Assembly: GCA_051660685.1 (NCBI GenBank) | Contig: JBOFQB010000028.1 | Location: 29,143-93,142 of the forward strand | Direction of reading: 5' to 3' | From: JAVBSX01 sp051660685 | GTDB lineage: Bacteria; Planctomycetota; Planctomycetia; Pirellulales; Thermoguttaceae | Length of the DNA: 64,000 nucleotides | Part shown: piece by piece, positions 45,815 to 53,447 of the stretch | Layout of the letters: every line of letters begins with the position of its first letter | Position numbering within the stretch: position 1 is the first letter of the stretch | Made by a program: the position numbers and the translations under genes | The notes under the pieces: model-generated | The model's database searches: none | Seen by the model: the letters and a program-made list of their open reading frames with translations, nothing else | Told to the model about the DNA's origin: nothing

Positions 45815-46645
45815 ATGGGTCGCGTTGGAATCGGTCTGAATCTGGAAGCGGTTCGTACTTCACACAAATCGTTTGAATGGGGTGTCGGTTTTGCAGCCGA
45901 ATTAGGATACGAGTTTGTCGAACCTATGGTGCATTGGGGACGGGAACTACTCAGTGAAGCCCGATATTTTCATAGTGTCTCTATGCTCGATGATCCGCTC
46001 AGAATCAAACGCTGTTGTGAAAAACATGGAATCGGTATTTCCGCCTTTTCCTCTCACAGTCAACTCTCCAAACCGGAAATTGCAGTCGAATACCTAAAAC
46101 AAGCAGCTCGATATGCAGCCGAGATTGGAGTGCCGGTTTTGAACACACATGAGGGGCATAAACAGAGCTGGACGACGGAAGAGGAGGATTTTGTCCTGAT
46201 TCGGTATTCAATCATGGAAGCGATCAAGGTTTGTGAACCGCGAGGAATCAAACTGGGACTGGAGATGCACCAAACCTATTCGTTGATTCCTGACCAATAC
46301 GACCGGATACTCCGATTGGTCGATTCCCCCTTTGTTGGGGCCAATTTTGACACGGGTAATGCGTATTTGGGGGGAGAAGACCCCATTTGTTGGTTAGAAC
46401 GAGTTAAAAACCGCGTTGTTCACGTTCATGCAAAAGATATTTCGGTTCAACAGTCGGACGCCGAACGGGGCAAGGTAATGGGAACGGCGGTTGGTTGTGC
46501 ATGTGGAGAAGGTGTGATTGATTGGGAAGCAGTCGTCCGAATTCTCCAGTCCATCCCTCAAAATGTCGTGATGAGTGTCGAATGTGGAACATTGGATCAG
46601 GCAGCTCGCAGTGTCGAGCATTTACGAAAAATTCTCGGACGTTAA
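45815..46645 (+). CDS. Sugar phosphate isomerase/epimerase-family TIM barrel
   Basis: The 276-residue protein belongs to the xylose-isomerase-like AP-endonuclease-2 fold: FAAELGYEFVEPMVHWG, ISAFSSHSQLSKP, VLNTHEGHK, LGLEMHQTYSLIP, VGANFDTGNAYLGG, VVHVHAKDI and VMSVECGT supply Glu/His/Asp metal ligands. Substrate is unknown; such genes often act on inositols or ketohexoses. A possible promoter, TTGTTT (45721-45726) with 16 bases to TATACT (45743-45748), lies upstream. Confidence 0.85.
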   Translation: MGRVGIGLNLEAVRTSHKSFEWGVGFAAELGYEFVEPMVHWGRELLSEARYFHSVSMLDDPLRIKRCCEKHGIGISAFSSHSQLSKPEIAVEYLKQAARYAAEIGVPVLNTHEGHKQSWTTEEEDFVLIRYSIMEAIKVCEPRGIKLGLEMHQTYSLIPDQYDRILRLVDSPFVGANFDTGNAYLGGEDPICWLERVKNRVVHVHAKDISVQQSDAERGKVMGTAVGCACGEGVIDWEAVVRILQSIPQNVVMSVECGTLDQAARSVEHLRKILGR

Positions 46646-46698
46646 GAGTATTACCGTTCAGAGTATAAAAGAATCAACAAAGTAGAACACAGTGTTGG

Positions 46699-46745
46699 CC
46701 CGCATGAAAATGCCCGCATGAGAATGCTCGCATGAAAGTGCCCGC
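46699..46745. repeat. 14-bp tandem repeat (3.4 units)
   Basis: CCCGCATGAAAATG (46699), CCCGCATGAGAATG (46713) and CTCGCATGAAAGTG (46727) are followed by CCCGC. The array lies between the TIM-barrel gene and ruvC; no function is visible. Confidence 0.85.
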
Positions 46746-46833
46746 TTAATTGATTGGACGGAATGACCTTGAATTGTCCTTTGAGGTGAGGAGTTTTTTT
46801 CCTCACACCTTTCCTTCTTTTGTTTCTCCTCAC

Positions 46834-47325
46834 ATGTCCATTATCTTGGGAATTGATCCGGGTCTGAACACAACAGGATACGGGGTGATTGACTTTTCGA
46901 CAAGGAAAGTCCGACTGCTTGAAGGAGGGATCGTCCGTTCCAAATCCAAAGAAATGGCAACCAAAGTGCTCGAAATATACGAAGGTGTCCGCGAAGTCAT
47001 CTCGGCATTTAATCCTCAATCAATTGCAATGGAGCAACTGTACTCGCATTATGCACGCCCGACGACCGCGATTTTAATGGGACATGCGCGAGGGGCGATT
47101 GCACTTGCAACTGCGCAGCATGGAGTTACGTTGACCTCGTATTCGGCGACCCAAGTGAAAAAAGTCTTGACGGGAAACGGCCGAGCGGGCAAGGACCAGA
47201 TACAGCGGGCGATCCGTCTTGAATTTGGTCTCGCCGAATGTCCTGATCCCCCGGACGTTGCAGATGCCCTTGCAATTGCACTCTGTCACGCTTACCTCTC
47301 CAAACTCCCCATAAAAGTTCCCTGA
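46834..47325 (+). CDS. ruvC: Crossover junction endonuclease RuvC
   Basis: The ATG at 46834 yields 163 residues, the usual RuvC length; the open frame upstream is not conserved-looking. Catalytic acidic residues are recognisable: ILGIDPG (first Asp), MEQLY (Glu) and the C-terminal PDVADALA pair. QHGVTLTSYSATQVKKVLTGNGRAGKDQI is typical of RuvC. It resolves Holliday junctions. ruvA and ruvB are not adjacent. Confidence 0.95.
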   Translation: MSIILGIDPGLNTTGYGVIDFSTRKVRLLEGGIVRSKSKEMATKVLEIYEGVREVISAFNPQSIAMEQLYSHYARPTTAILMGHARGAIALATAQHGVTLTSYSATQVKKVLTGNGRAGKDQIQRAIRLEFGLAECPDPPDVADALAIALCHAYLSKLPIKVP

Positions 47326-47354
47326 CTGTTGGATCGCGTTGGAGCAGCCGAAAT

Positions 47355-47382
47355 GTTTAGCCGCGATACAACGTATCGCGCG
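47355..47382. repeat. GC-rich hairpin repeat
   Basis: GTTTAGCCGCGATACA/ACGTATCGCGCG is identical to 57898-57925 and differs by one base from 20009-20036. The palindromic heart is GCGATAC-NNN-GTATCGC. Confidence 0.75.
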
Positions 47383-47436
47383 TTCTAAACCGCCCAAACT
47401 GCCCCAAAAACGCAGAACGTGGTTCTGCGACTAGCG

Positions 47437-47778
47437 CATTTCAATAATTGGTATACACATTTCACACCTTTTTGAAACCAAAAATTCAAGGATTGCATCT
47501 CTTAGCTGCGTAGCTGCGACACAATAAAAAATACAAGCAAATATGTTTCCAATATGTCCTTGTGCCGCTCCGACGGAGCTTGTTTTGTAGGGGGAACGCT
47601 TAACCCGGGGTTGCGGTCGCGTTGCTCCCTTCACCCCGGGCTACAATAGGGTCGCCGCTATGCGGCTACAAAGTGACGACTTAACATTTCAAAAAGAACC
47701 GACATGAGCATTTCAATACTTGGCATACACCGTTCACGCTTTTTTGGCATCTGACACACAAGGACAATTTGGTGTTGT
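47437..47778. repeat. Composite GTAGCCCGGGG repeat, copy A
   Basis: This element is the inverse of 59932-60341. Shared parts include the left end TTTCAATAATTGGTATACAC, TTAGCTGCGTAGCTGCGAC, GCTCCGACGGAGCTTG, AACCCGGGGTTGCGGTCGC, CACCCCGGGCTACAAT, CGCCGCTATGCGGCTAC, and the right end TTTTTGGCATCTGACACACA/AGGACAAT. Copy A lacks about 75 bp of the centre of copy B, between short AGCTGC-TAG direct repeats. It fills the 551-base spacer between ruvC and dgt. Confidence 0.85.
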
Positions 47779-47842
47779 CCAGGTACAGTAATTTTGGAAA
47801 TGCGACTAAATGACTTTGTAACATGAACAGGGTATTAACCTC

Positions 47843-47876
47843 AATCCCCTATTCCCTACCTCCAATCCCCTACTCC
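47843..47876. repeat. C-rich array abutting the dgt start codon
   Basis: AATCCCCTATTCCCTACC/TCCAATCCCCTACTCC runs to the base before the ATG at 47877, replacing the expected ribosome site. It is the complement of the G-rich family. Confidence 0.8.
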
Positions 47877-49109
47877 ATGTCCCGAGAATTGGCAATTCAG
47901 GCCCCTTACGCTTTTTTCAGTCAGGCAACGCGCGGTCGTCTGCACCCCGAATCGGTTCACCCTTATCGTGGTCCCTTTCAACGGGATCGGGACCGTATCA
48001 TTCACTGTTCAGCATTTCGCCGTCTAAGCGAAAAAATGCAAGTCTTTTTCGCCAATTGGGGAAATTATCATCGAACCCGATTGACCCATACTCTCGAAGT
48101 GACTTCGGTTGCCCGAACTCTTGCCCGCGCTTTGCAATTGAATGAAGACCTCGTTGAAGCCCTTGCTCTGTTGCATGATGTTGGACATCCCCCCTTTGGT
48201 CATACGGGCGAAGAAACATTGGACGATCTTTTACGGGATAAAGGCGGATTTAATCACAATCGTCAAGCCTTACGAATTGTTGAAAAGCTCGAACAGCGTT
48301 ATCCCGCCTATTATGGGCTGAATTTGAGCTGGGAGACGCTTTTGGGGCAGGAGTTTCGGGCGATTCAGAGTGAATCACGTCGGGATGAACCTCAAGAGAG
48401 TCAACCTCAACGGAATGAACCGTTTCATACGGTTGTTCCGCTCAAAACAGAAGAAGTGCCAAATTTGAATCCAACCGTTGAACAAACCGCTTGGGTTCCT
48501 CCATTCCAACAGGTTCAATACGGACACCTCCCTGAATCGATTCGTTCCCCGTTCCTAGAAATCCAGGTTGTTGATGTTGCAGATGGAATTGCGTACACCT
48601 CACATGATGCGGATGATGCGTTAGAACTCGGTTTTCTAACGGTTGAAGAACTTTGGGGGAGCACACTTTGGCGACGTGCAGTCGAGCAGGTTCGCAAACA
48701 CTGGTCCAACCTGACGGAACAGGAATTTCGCCGAGCCGCAATTCACGGTCTCATTAACGAGATAGTGAGCGACATTTTTCAAAGTACCCAATCACGTCTT
48801 AACGAACACCAAGTCCAATCCGTTGAGGATGTTCTCCAATTGCCGATTCTCATTGGACCAAGTGAAGAGGTTGCACAACAGCAAAAAGAGTTGTCGCAAC
48901 TTCTTTTTGATCGCGTGTACCGACATCCGAAAGTGTTGAAACAGAGGGAACAGGTCCGGGATTGGTTTCACACCTTTTTTGAGAAGATGCTGCGCAACCC
49001 CGATTCGTTGGTCGGACCTTATCGTGCTGTTTTGGAAGAAGAAGGTGAACACCGCGCAATTGCCGATTGGATCGCCGATCAGACGGACCGCGTGTTCCAG
49101 CAAACCTGA
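47877..49109 (+). CDS. dgt: dGTPase-like dNTP triphosphohydrolase (HD domain)
   Basis: The ATG at 47877 gives 410 residues; an upstream ATG at 47823 would only translate the C-rich repeat. The protein has the HD-phosphohydrolase motif set: FRRLSEKMQVF, RTRLTHTLEV, LLHDVGHPPFGHTGE and DVADGIAYTSHDADDAL. It hydrolyses dNTPs to nucleoside and triphosphate, controlling nucleotide pools. A Gln/Pro-rich stretch of about 60 residues (around 165-225) is inserted before the last conserved Asp motif. Confidence 0.9.
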   Translation: MSRELAIQAPYAFFSQATRGRLHPESVHPYRGPFQRDRDRIIHCSAFRRLSEKMQVFFANWGNYHRTRLTHTLEVTSVARTLARALQLNEDLVEALALLHDVGHPPFGHTGEETLDDLLRDKGGFNHNRQALRIVEKLEQRYPAYYGLNLSWETLLGQEFRAIQSESRRDEPQESQPQRNEPFHTVVPLKTEEVPNLNPTVEQTAWVPPFQQVQYGHLPESIRSPFLEIQVVDVADGIAYTSHDADDALELGFLTVEELWGSTLWRRAVEQVRKHWSNLTEQEFRRAAIHGLINEIVSDIFQSTQSRLNEHQVQSVEDVLQLPILIGPSEEVAQQQKELSQLLFDRVYRHPKVLKQREQVRDWFHTFFEKMLRNPDSLVGPYRAVLEEEGEHRAIADWIADQTDRVFQQT

Positions 49110-49118
49110 ATCGGTATC

Positions 49119-50084
49119 TTATTTGAGTCCGGCTGCTCTTTGGGCACGCAAAAGGACCTCTCCCGCTTTTTTTCTAGCCCGTCTTGCCCCTTCTGCCAAT
49201 ATTTCCCGAACCTCTTCCGGTTTCGACTCCAATTCACTCCGTCGCTCTCTTGCTGCGCCAAAATAGGAATCCGCTAATGCAAGCAGTTCTTTTTTGACGG
49301 AACCGTATCCAAAATTTCCTCTTCGGTATATCCCGGCCAATTCCTCACGCTGTGAATCGGTCGCAAACAAGGAGTACAACTGGTAAAGAAAATCGGTGTC
49401 CGGGTCTTTCGGCTCTTCCATAGGACGACTGTCTGTCGTTATTCCCATGATTTTCTTCTTCAGCTTGTTCTGCGGTTCAAAAACCTCAATCGCATTTCCA
49501 TAACTTTTCGACATTTTGGCTCCATCTGTCCCGGGAACTTTTGCCGAACTGTCAAGCACTTTCGCTTTTGGGAGGACGAACACTTCGCCGAAAAGGTGAT
49601 TGAAAGCACCTGCGAGATCGCGACAAACTTCGATATGTTGGATTTGATCTTCGCCGACCGGGACGAATTCAGGGTCATAGGCCAAAATGTCGGCGGACAT
49701 GAGGACGGGATAGGCGAACAGACCAGCATCGGCATTCAGACCGCGTGATTTTTTATCTTTGTAAGCATGACAACGTTCGAGCAATCCCATATTGGTGACG
49801 GTCATAAGCAACCAAGTGAGTTCGGAGACTTCAGGAACGTCGGACTGGACGAAGAGGGTTGCCCGATTGGGGTCAAGACCGAGCGCGAGCAGATCGAGAG
49901 CGGCGTCGAGTGTATTTTGTCGCAAAACGGCTGCATCCCGAACGGTTGTGAGGGCGTGCAAATTGGCAATAAAGTAATAGGAGGAATCGACACCATTTTG
50001 CAAGTCGATGTACTGCCGAATCGCGCCAAAATAATTTCCCCAATGAAATCGTCCCGTCGGTTGTATCCCTGATAATGTTCGCAT
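49119..50084 (-). CDS. trpS: Tryptophanyl-tRNA synthetase
   Basis: The 321-residue class I synthetase has the HIGH-type signature FHWGNY near residue 13, SDVPEVSELTWLL, PVLMSADILAYDP, GEDQIQHIE and the KMSKS motif in AKMSKSYGN. It charges tRNA-Trp. Length is close to the family's usual 325-335. It is convergent with dgt, with nine bases between the stops. Confidence 0.96.
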   Translation of the reverse strand: MRTLSGIQPTGRFHWGNYFGAIRQYIDLQNGVDSSYYFIANLHALTTVRDAAVLRQNTLDAALDLLALGLDPNRATLFVQSDVPEVSELTWLLMTVTNMGLLERCHAYKDKKSRGLNADAGLFAYPVLMSADILAYDPEFVPVGEDQIQHIEVCRDLAGAFNHLFGEVFVLPKAKVLDSSAKVPGTDGAKMSKSYGNAIEVFEPQNKLKKKIMGITTDSRPMEEPKDPDTDFLYQLYSLFATDSQREELAGIYRRGNFGYGSVKKELLALADSYFGAARERRSELESKPEEVREILAEGARRARKKAGEVLLRAQRAAGLK

Positions 50085-50115
50085 GAAAAAAAGAAAGTAG
50101 GAAAAGTAAAAACGA

Positions 50116-50697
50116 TCAAAAATAGAGCAAGAGGAATAGGCCCAACAAGCTGAGAATCAGTCCGGCTACATTCAAACCGACTCCCATTTTACTGCGAAAT
50201 CGAATTCCGTAAACCAGACCGGCAATACCGAGAATAAGGCTGATGTACGGACAAAAGAGAAAGAACAGGCTGAGAACGCCCAGAATGACCGGGACGCGAC
50301 CTTTTTCTGAACGTCTTGCGTAAGTCCTCAAAACCGAAACGGCGAGAAACCAATTGATTGTTCCAAGAAATTGAAAAACAGCAGGAAAGCTAAGCAAAAT
50401 ACCCCCAATGCTCATTTTTTCTTGAATCGATTCCACAACAAGGTAATAAGGCAAAGCAAACAATCCAATTGGCGAATCAATGACATAGAGCAACAACCAG
50501 AGAACCTGGGCATCTGAAGTTAGATCATGTCTCAGAGCATAATAAACTCCGTAAGAAATCAGGAAGACGGGGATAAGGTGAATATAGAAAACGATGAGGA
50601 GTCGTCGTTTCCAACCGTCCCAAAACGACCGGGTTGGACCCGGTTGTTGCGCTGCAACGGGATTGTCCTGTTTCACAACAAGGTGTTGAGAGTTCAT
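50116..50697 (-). CDS. Small polytopic membrane protein, unknown
   Basis: The ATG at 50697 (193 residues) overlaps the stop of the upstream PIN fragment by ATGA; an ATG at 50709 would add four residues. Five or six hydrophobic segments follow a polar N terminus. The last two resemble the paired helices of DUF4190-like proteins (VILGVLSLFFLFCPYISLILGIAGLVYGI, LNVAGLILSLLGLFLLLYF). Function is unknown. Confidence 0.6.
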   Translation of the reverse strand: MNSQHLVVKQDNPVAAQQPGPTRSFWDGWKRRLLIVFYIHLIPVFLISYGVYYALRHDLTSDAQVLWLLLYVIDSPIGLFALPYYLVVESIQEKMSIGGILLSFPAVFQFLGTINWFLAVSVLRTYARRSEKGRVPVILGVLSLFFLFCPYISLILGIAGLVYGIRFRSKMGVGLNVAGLILSLLGLFLLLYF

Positions 50698-50954
50698 GGA
50701 ATGACCCATTCTAACGATTCAATGTGGATGAAATGCTCGATGTTAAGTGTTGCAAGCAGCATTTGATACGCAAGAGCAGTCGCCGCAATCGCCATATCAA
50801 AAAATTCTATGATCCGATTTCTGGGTTTCAGTACCTGATAAATCCTTGCGGTTTCCAATGCAACTTTTTCATTGACATCAATCACCTGCAATTCATTCAG
50901 AATTGGCAACCAAAAAGGGAGCTGGTTCGTCTCGCAATCCTCTGATTCAGTCAA
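50694..50954 (-). pseudogene. Truncated VapC-like PIN-domain remnant
   Basis: The 86-codon frame keeps the C-terminal half of a PIN domain: ETARIYQVLKPRNRIIEFFDMAIAATALAYQMLLATLN and HFIHIESLEWV. It lacks the N-terminal strand with the first catalytic Asp. Only a TTG could start it. It lies directly behind an intact PIN gene, so a deletion between two toxin genes is likely. Its TGA overlaps the next ATG. Confidence 0.6.
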
Positions 50955-50957
50955 ACC

Positions 50958-51344
50958 TTATTGGCAGATTCGTTGGATGGAATAAACATCAAAAATGGAA
51001 TCACAACCAATAAACAGCATATTTTCCGAAAGGGTCTGCGCAATCAACATTCGGTCAAACGGGTCTTTATGATGAAGAGGGAGCAAGGCGTATTCCAAAA
51101 TATGCGAGGGTGTTATACCTAACCAACGAAAATCATTCTGGGCAGTAAACACAATAAATTCGTCCAGGGTTCGTCCCAAGTTCAGTTTGCCCAGTTGTAG
51201 TTTAATTGCTATTTCCCAAAGTGTGACAATACTGACAAACGCTTCCTGTTGTACATCCTGAATGATTTGTCGGGCTGTTGAAGGAAGTCGTTCATCACCA
51301 CTTGCATACCAAAGCAATGTATGTGTGTCGAGGAGATACTTCAC
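50958..51344 (-). CDS. VapC-type PIN-domain toxin
   Basis: The GTG at 51344 is preferred: GAAGGAG lies eight bases upstream inside the antitoxin end, and GTGA overlaps the antitoxin stop by four bases. The 128-residue PIN domain has YLLDTHTLLW, a central Glu in VTLWEIAIK, and the acidic HKDPFDRMLIAQ motif, the subclass often annotated as type II toxin PIN. It should be a Mg-dependent endoribonuclease, silenced by the upstream antitoxin. Confidence 0.88.
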   Translation of the reverse strand: MKYLLDTHTLLWYASGDERLPSTARQIIQDVQQEAFVSIVTLWEIAIKLQLGKLNLGRTLDEFIVFTAQNDFRWLGITPSHILEYALLPLHHKDPFDRMLIAQTLSENMLFIGCDSIFDVYSIQRICQ

Positions 51345-51619
51345 GACATATACTCCTTCATGCAATCGAGCGGTTCATCGAAATCATCACTCATTTCAAT
51401 GCGGCGTTTTAGAAAACCGAATTCCCGCTTCCTCGGAACAACAGTTGCCTCATTCGGCATAGTGTCCGGCCCGGCAAGGATCAGGGACAGGGATTGACGG
51501 GAAAGGTCACCTGCAAGTGATTGCAGAACCGATTGGACAAGTTGAAGTCGTGCAAATAACGGCAACCGCTCGATTTGTTCGCAAATTTCAACTTTTATGC
51601 TGGACTCGGTACTCATCAT
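51341..51619 (-). CDS. Antitoxin of the PIN pair (VapB/DUF2281-like)
   Basis: The 92-residue protein ends with FGFLKRRIEMSDDFDEPLDCMKEYM, the C-terminal toxin-binding pattern of DUF2281-type antitoxins (a GxxKG...SDDFDEPL..F.EYM motif). The N-terminal about 35 residues are helical and may bind DNA. The stop codon overlaps the toxin start, so the pair is translationally coupled, antitoxin first. Confidence 0.82.
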   Translation of the reverse strand: MMSTESSIKVEICEQIERLPLFARLQLVQSVLQSLAGDLSRQSLSLILAGPDTMPNEATVVPRKREFGFLKRRIEMSDDFDEPLDCMKEYMS

Positions 51620-51767
51620 TCATTTGAAAGTATAAGGAAAAACGGTCAACAGAACGGACGTCGCCTTTTACCAACCAGTCTATTATGATACTGTTTTTTC
51701 CCGAAAAGGGGAAGAACCCGACAAAAAACATCTCTTTTGCATCTCCCCCTTCTCTCTTGTTTTGTCC

Positions 51768-52958
51768 TTATCCAATAAACCGGGCGATTCGGTCAAACGA
51801 CTCTTTCAAAACGTCCATGCTCGTTGCAAAAGAGGCCCGAACGTAATTTTCGGCCCCAAATGCACTTCCCATAACGGTTGCGACACATTCATCTTCAAGC
51901 AGTTTCAACGACCATTGTTCGGAATTGTCAATCTGAACCCCCTTGTATTTGCGGCCCAAATGCTTCTTAATGTTGAAAAAGACGTAAAAGGCCCCGTCCA
52001 TTTTCGGACAACTCAGCCCCTCGATCTCCGCAACCCGCTGTTGGACATACGCCCAACGTTCGGTGAACGCTTTGTGCATTTCGGCAACACACGTTTGATC
52101 CCCTTGAATTGCAGCAAGGGCTGCATATTGGCTGATACTACACGGATTGGACGTTTCCTGACTTTGCAGTTCCGCCATTTTTTTCGAGACCGCAAGAGGG
52201 GCAATTGTCCAGCCAATTCTCCAACCCGTCATCGAATACGTCTTGCTGACACCGTTAATGACAATGGTATTGTCCTGCAATTCCCGAGCAAGAGTTGGAA
52301 AACTGACAAACCGGGCATCTCCGTACACCAGACGGTCGTAAATCTCGTCAGAAACGACAACCAGTTTCTTTTCGAGAACGATGTCCGCTAATGCTTTTAG
52401 CTCTGATTCGGAGTACATTGCTCCTGTCGGGTTGGACGGATTGCACAAAAGGAGCATTTTGGTTTTCGGCGTGATTGCCCCTCGAAATTGAGCGGGGGTC
52501 ATTTTGAAACCATCTTCTTCCCGGGTTTCAACAATGACCGGGATTGCGCCTGTCAAGCGAATTTGTTCGGCATAACTGACCCAATAGGGGGCGGGGACGA
52601 TCACTTCATCACCCGGGTCCAATGTTGTGGTGAACGCATTATGAAGGGCATGTTTTGCACCTCCTGCAACAACGACCTGAGCGGGGGAGTAATCGAGACC
52701 GAATCGTTGTTTGTATTCAGCAACAACAGCAGATTTCAGTTCAGGAATACCACTTGCAAGCGTATACTTTGTATGTCCTGCTTTCATTGCAGCAATTGCC
52801 GCATCACAAATATGTTGTGGGGTCGGGAAATCGGGTTCTCCGACACTGAGATCGAACACTTTTTTCCCGGCTGCTTTGAGTTCTTTTGCTTTTGCGGACA
52901 TTGCAAGAGTTGCAGAGGGTTCCAGGGCATTAACGATTTTGGAAATGGTGAACGACAT
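51768..52958 (-). CDS. Class I aminotransferase (aspartate aminotransferase type)
   Basis: The 396-residue PLP enzyme has FDLSVGEPDFPTPQHI, CNPSNPTGAMYS, VSDEIYDRLVYG, the Schiff-base Lys in INGVSKTYSMTGWRIGW, and a C-terminal Arg region (NYVRASFATSMDVLKE). It fits the bacterial aspartate/prephenate aminotransferase subgroup. Likely products are aspartate or aromatic/arogenate precursors. The closest annotated partner pathway is aroF, 10 kb away. Confidence 0.9.
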   Translation of the reverse strand: MSFTISKIVNALEPSATLAMSAKAKELKAAGKKVFDLSVGEPDFPTPQHICDAAIAAMKAGHTKYTLASGIPELKSAVVAEYKQRFGLDYSPAQVVVAGGAKHALHNAFTTTLDPGDEVIVPAPYWVSYAEQIRLTGAIPVIVETREEDGFKMTPAQFRGAITPKTKMLLLCNPSNPTGAMYSESELKALADIVLEKKLVVVSDEIYDRLVYGDARFVSFPTLARELQDNTIVINGVSKTYSMTGWRIGWTIAPLAVSKKMAELQSQETSNPCSISQYAALAAIQGDQTCVAEMHKAFTERWAYVQQRVAEIEGLSCPKMDGAFYVFFNIKKHLGRKYKGVQIDNSEQWSLKLLEDECVATVMGSAFGAENYVRASFATSMDVLKESFDRIARFIG

Positions 52959-53447
52959 GGGGGGATTCCTTATAACAGAAGGGTCTGAAGATTAGTAAGC
53001 AAAACGGGTGAAGCATAACACAAAGACTATTTTACATCAAGGAGGTCCTGAAAACGGCCCGCGAAGTTCCGCCGTATCTTTTGGGGTCTCTCTATGTCCC
53101 CCACCTTTTTTCCGCTATAATTGGCGGTATCGCAGACCTCTCGCTCGCACTAAGGCAAAAATGTGGGCAGAATGTCCGCGCTGTAGTCGGAAAACAAAGT
53201 ATTTCAAACCGTTGATAGGACACATAGTGACCTGTTAATGTTAAAAGGTCGGATAGGGATACGAAAAATTCAGACTCTACAGTCGCAATATAAAAGTTTT
53301 TATATCTGAATCCGAATCACCAATCCCAACTTTTCATGCGAACAAAAGACATCGTGACAGTGTTCACGGTCAAAGGGCGGGGCATGTCTCCCGTTTAGGC
53401 GTGATACAACATCTCACACGTTTCAAACAGATTCATTGATAAACAAA
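52959..53447. other. Intergenic region upstream of guaA
   Basis: In 489 bases there is no supported gene. ATATAAAA (53288-53295) and TTTTATAT (53298-53305) form a perfect palindrome with a 2-base spacer, a possible operator. CGTGA/TCACG arms occur at 53353-53368. TATAAT at 53116-53121 lacks a -35. I did not recognise a purine riboswitch. Confidence 0.4.

Noticed and set aside
52959..53447. Purine riboswitch or small RNA before guaA
   Set aside because: Only small palindromes and an isolated TATAAT are visible; no conserved riboswitch core was recognised.
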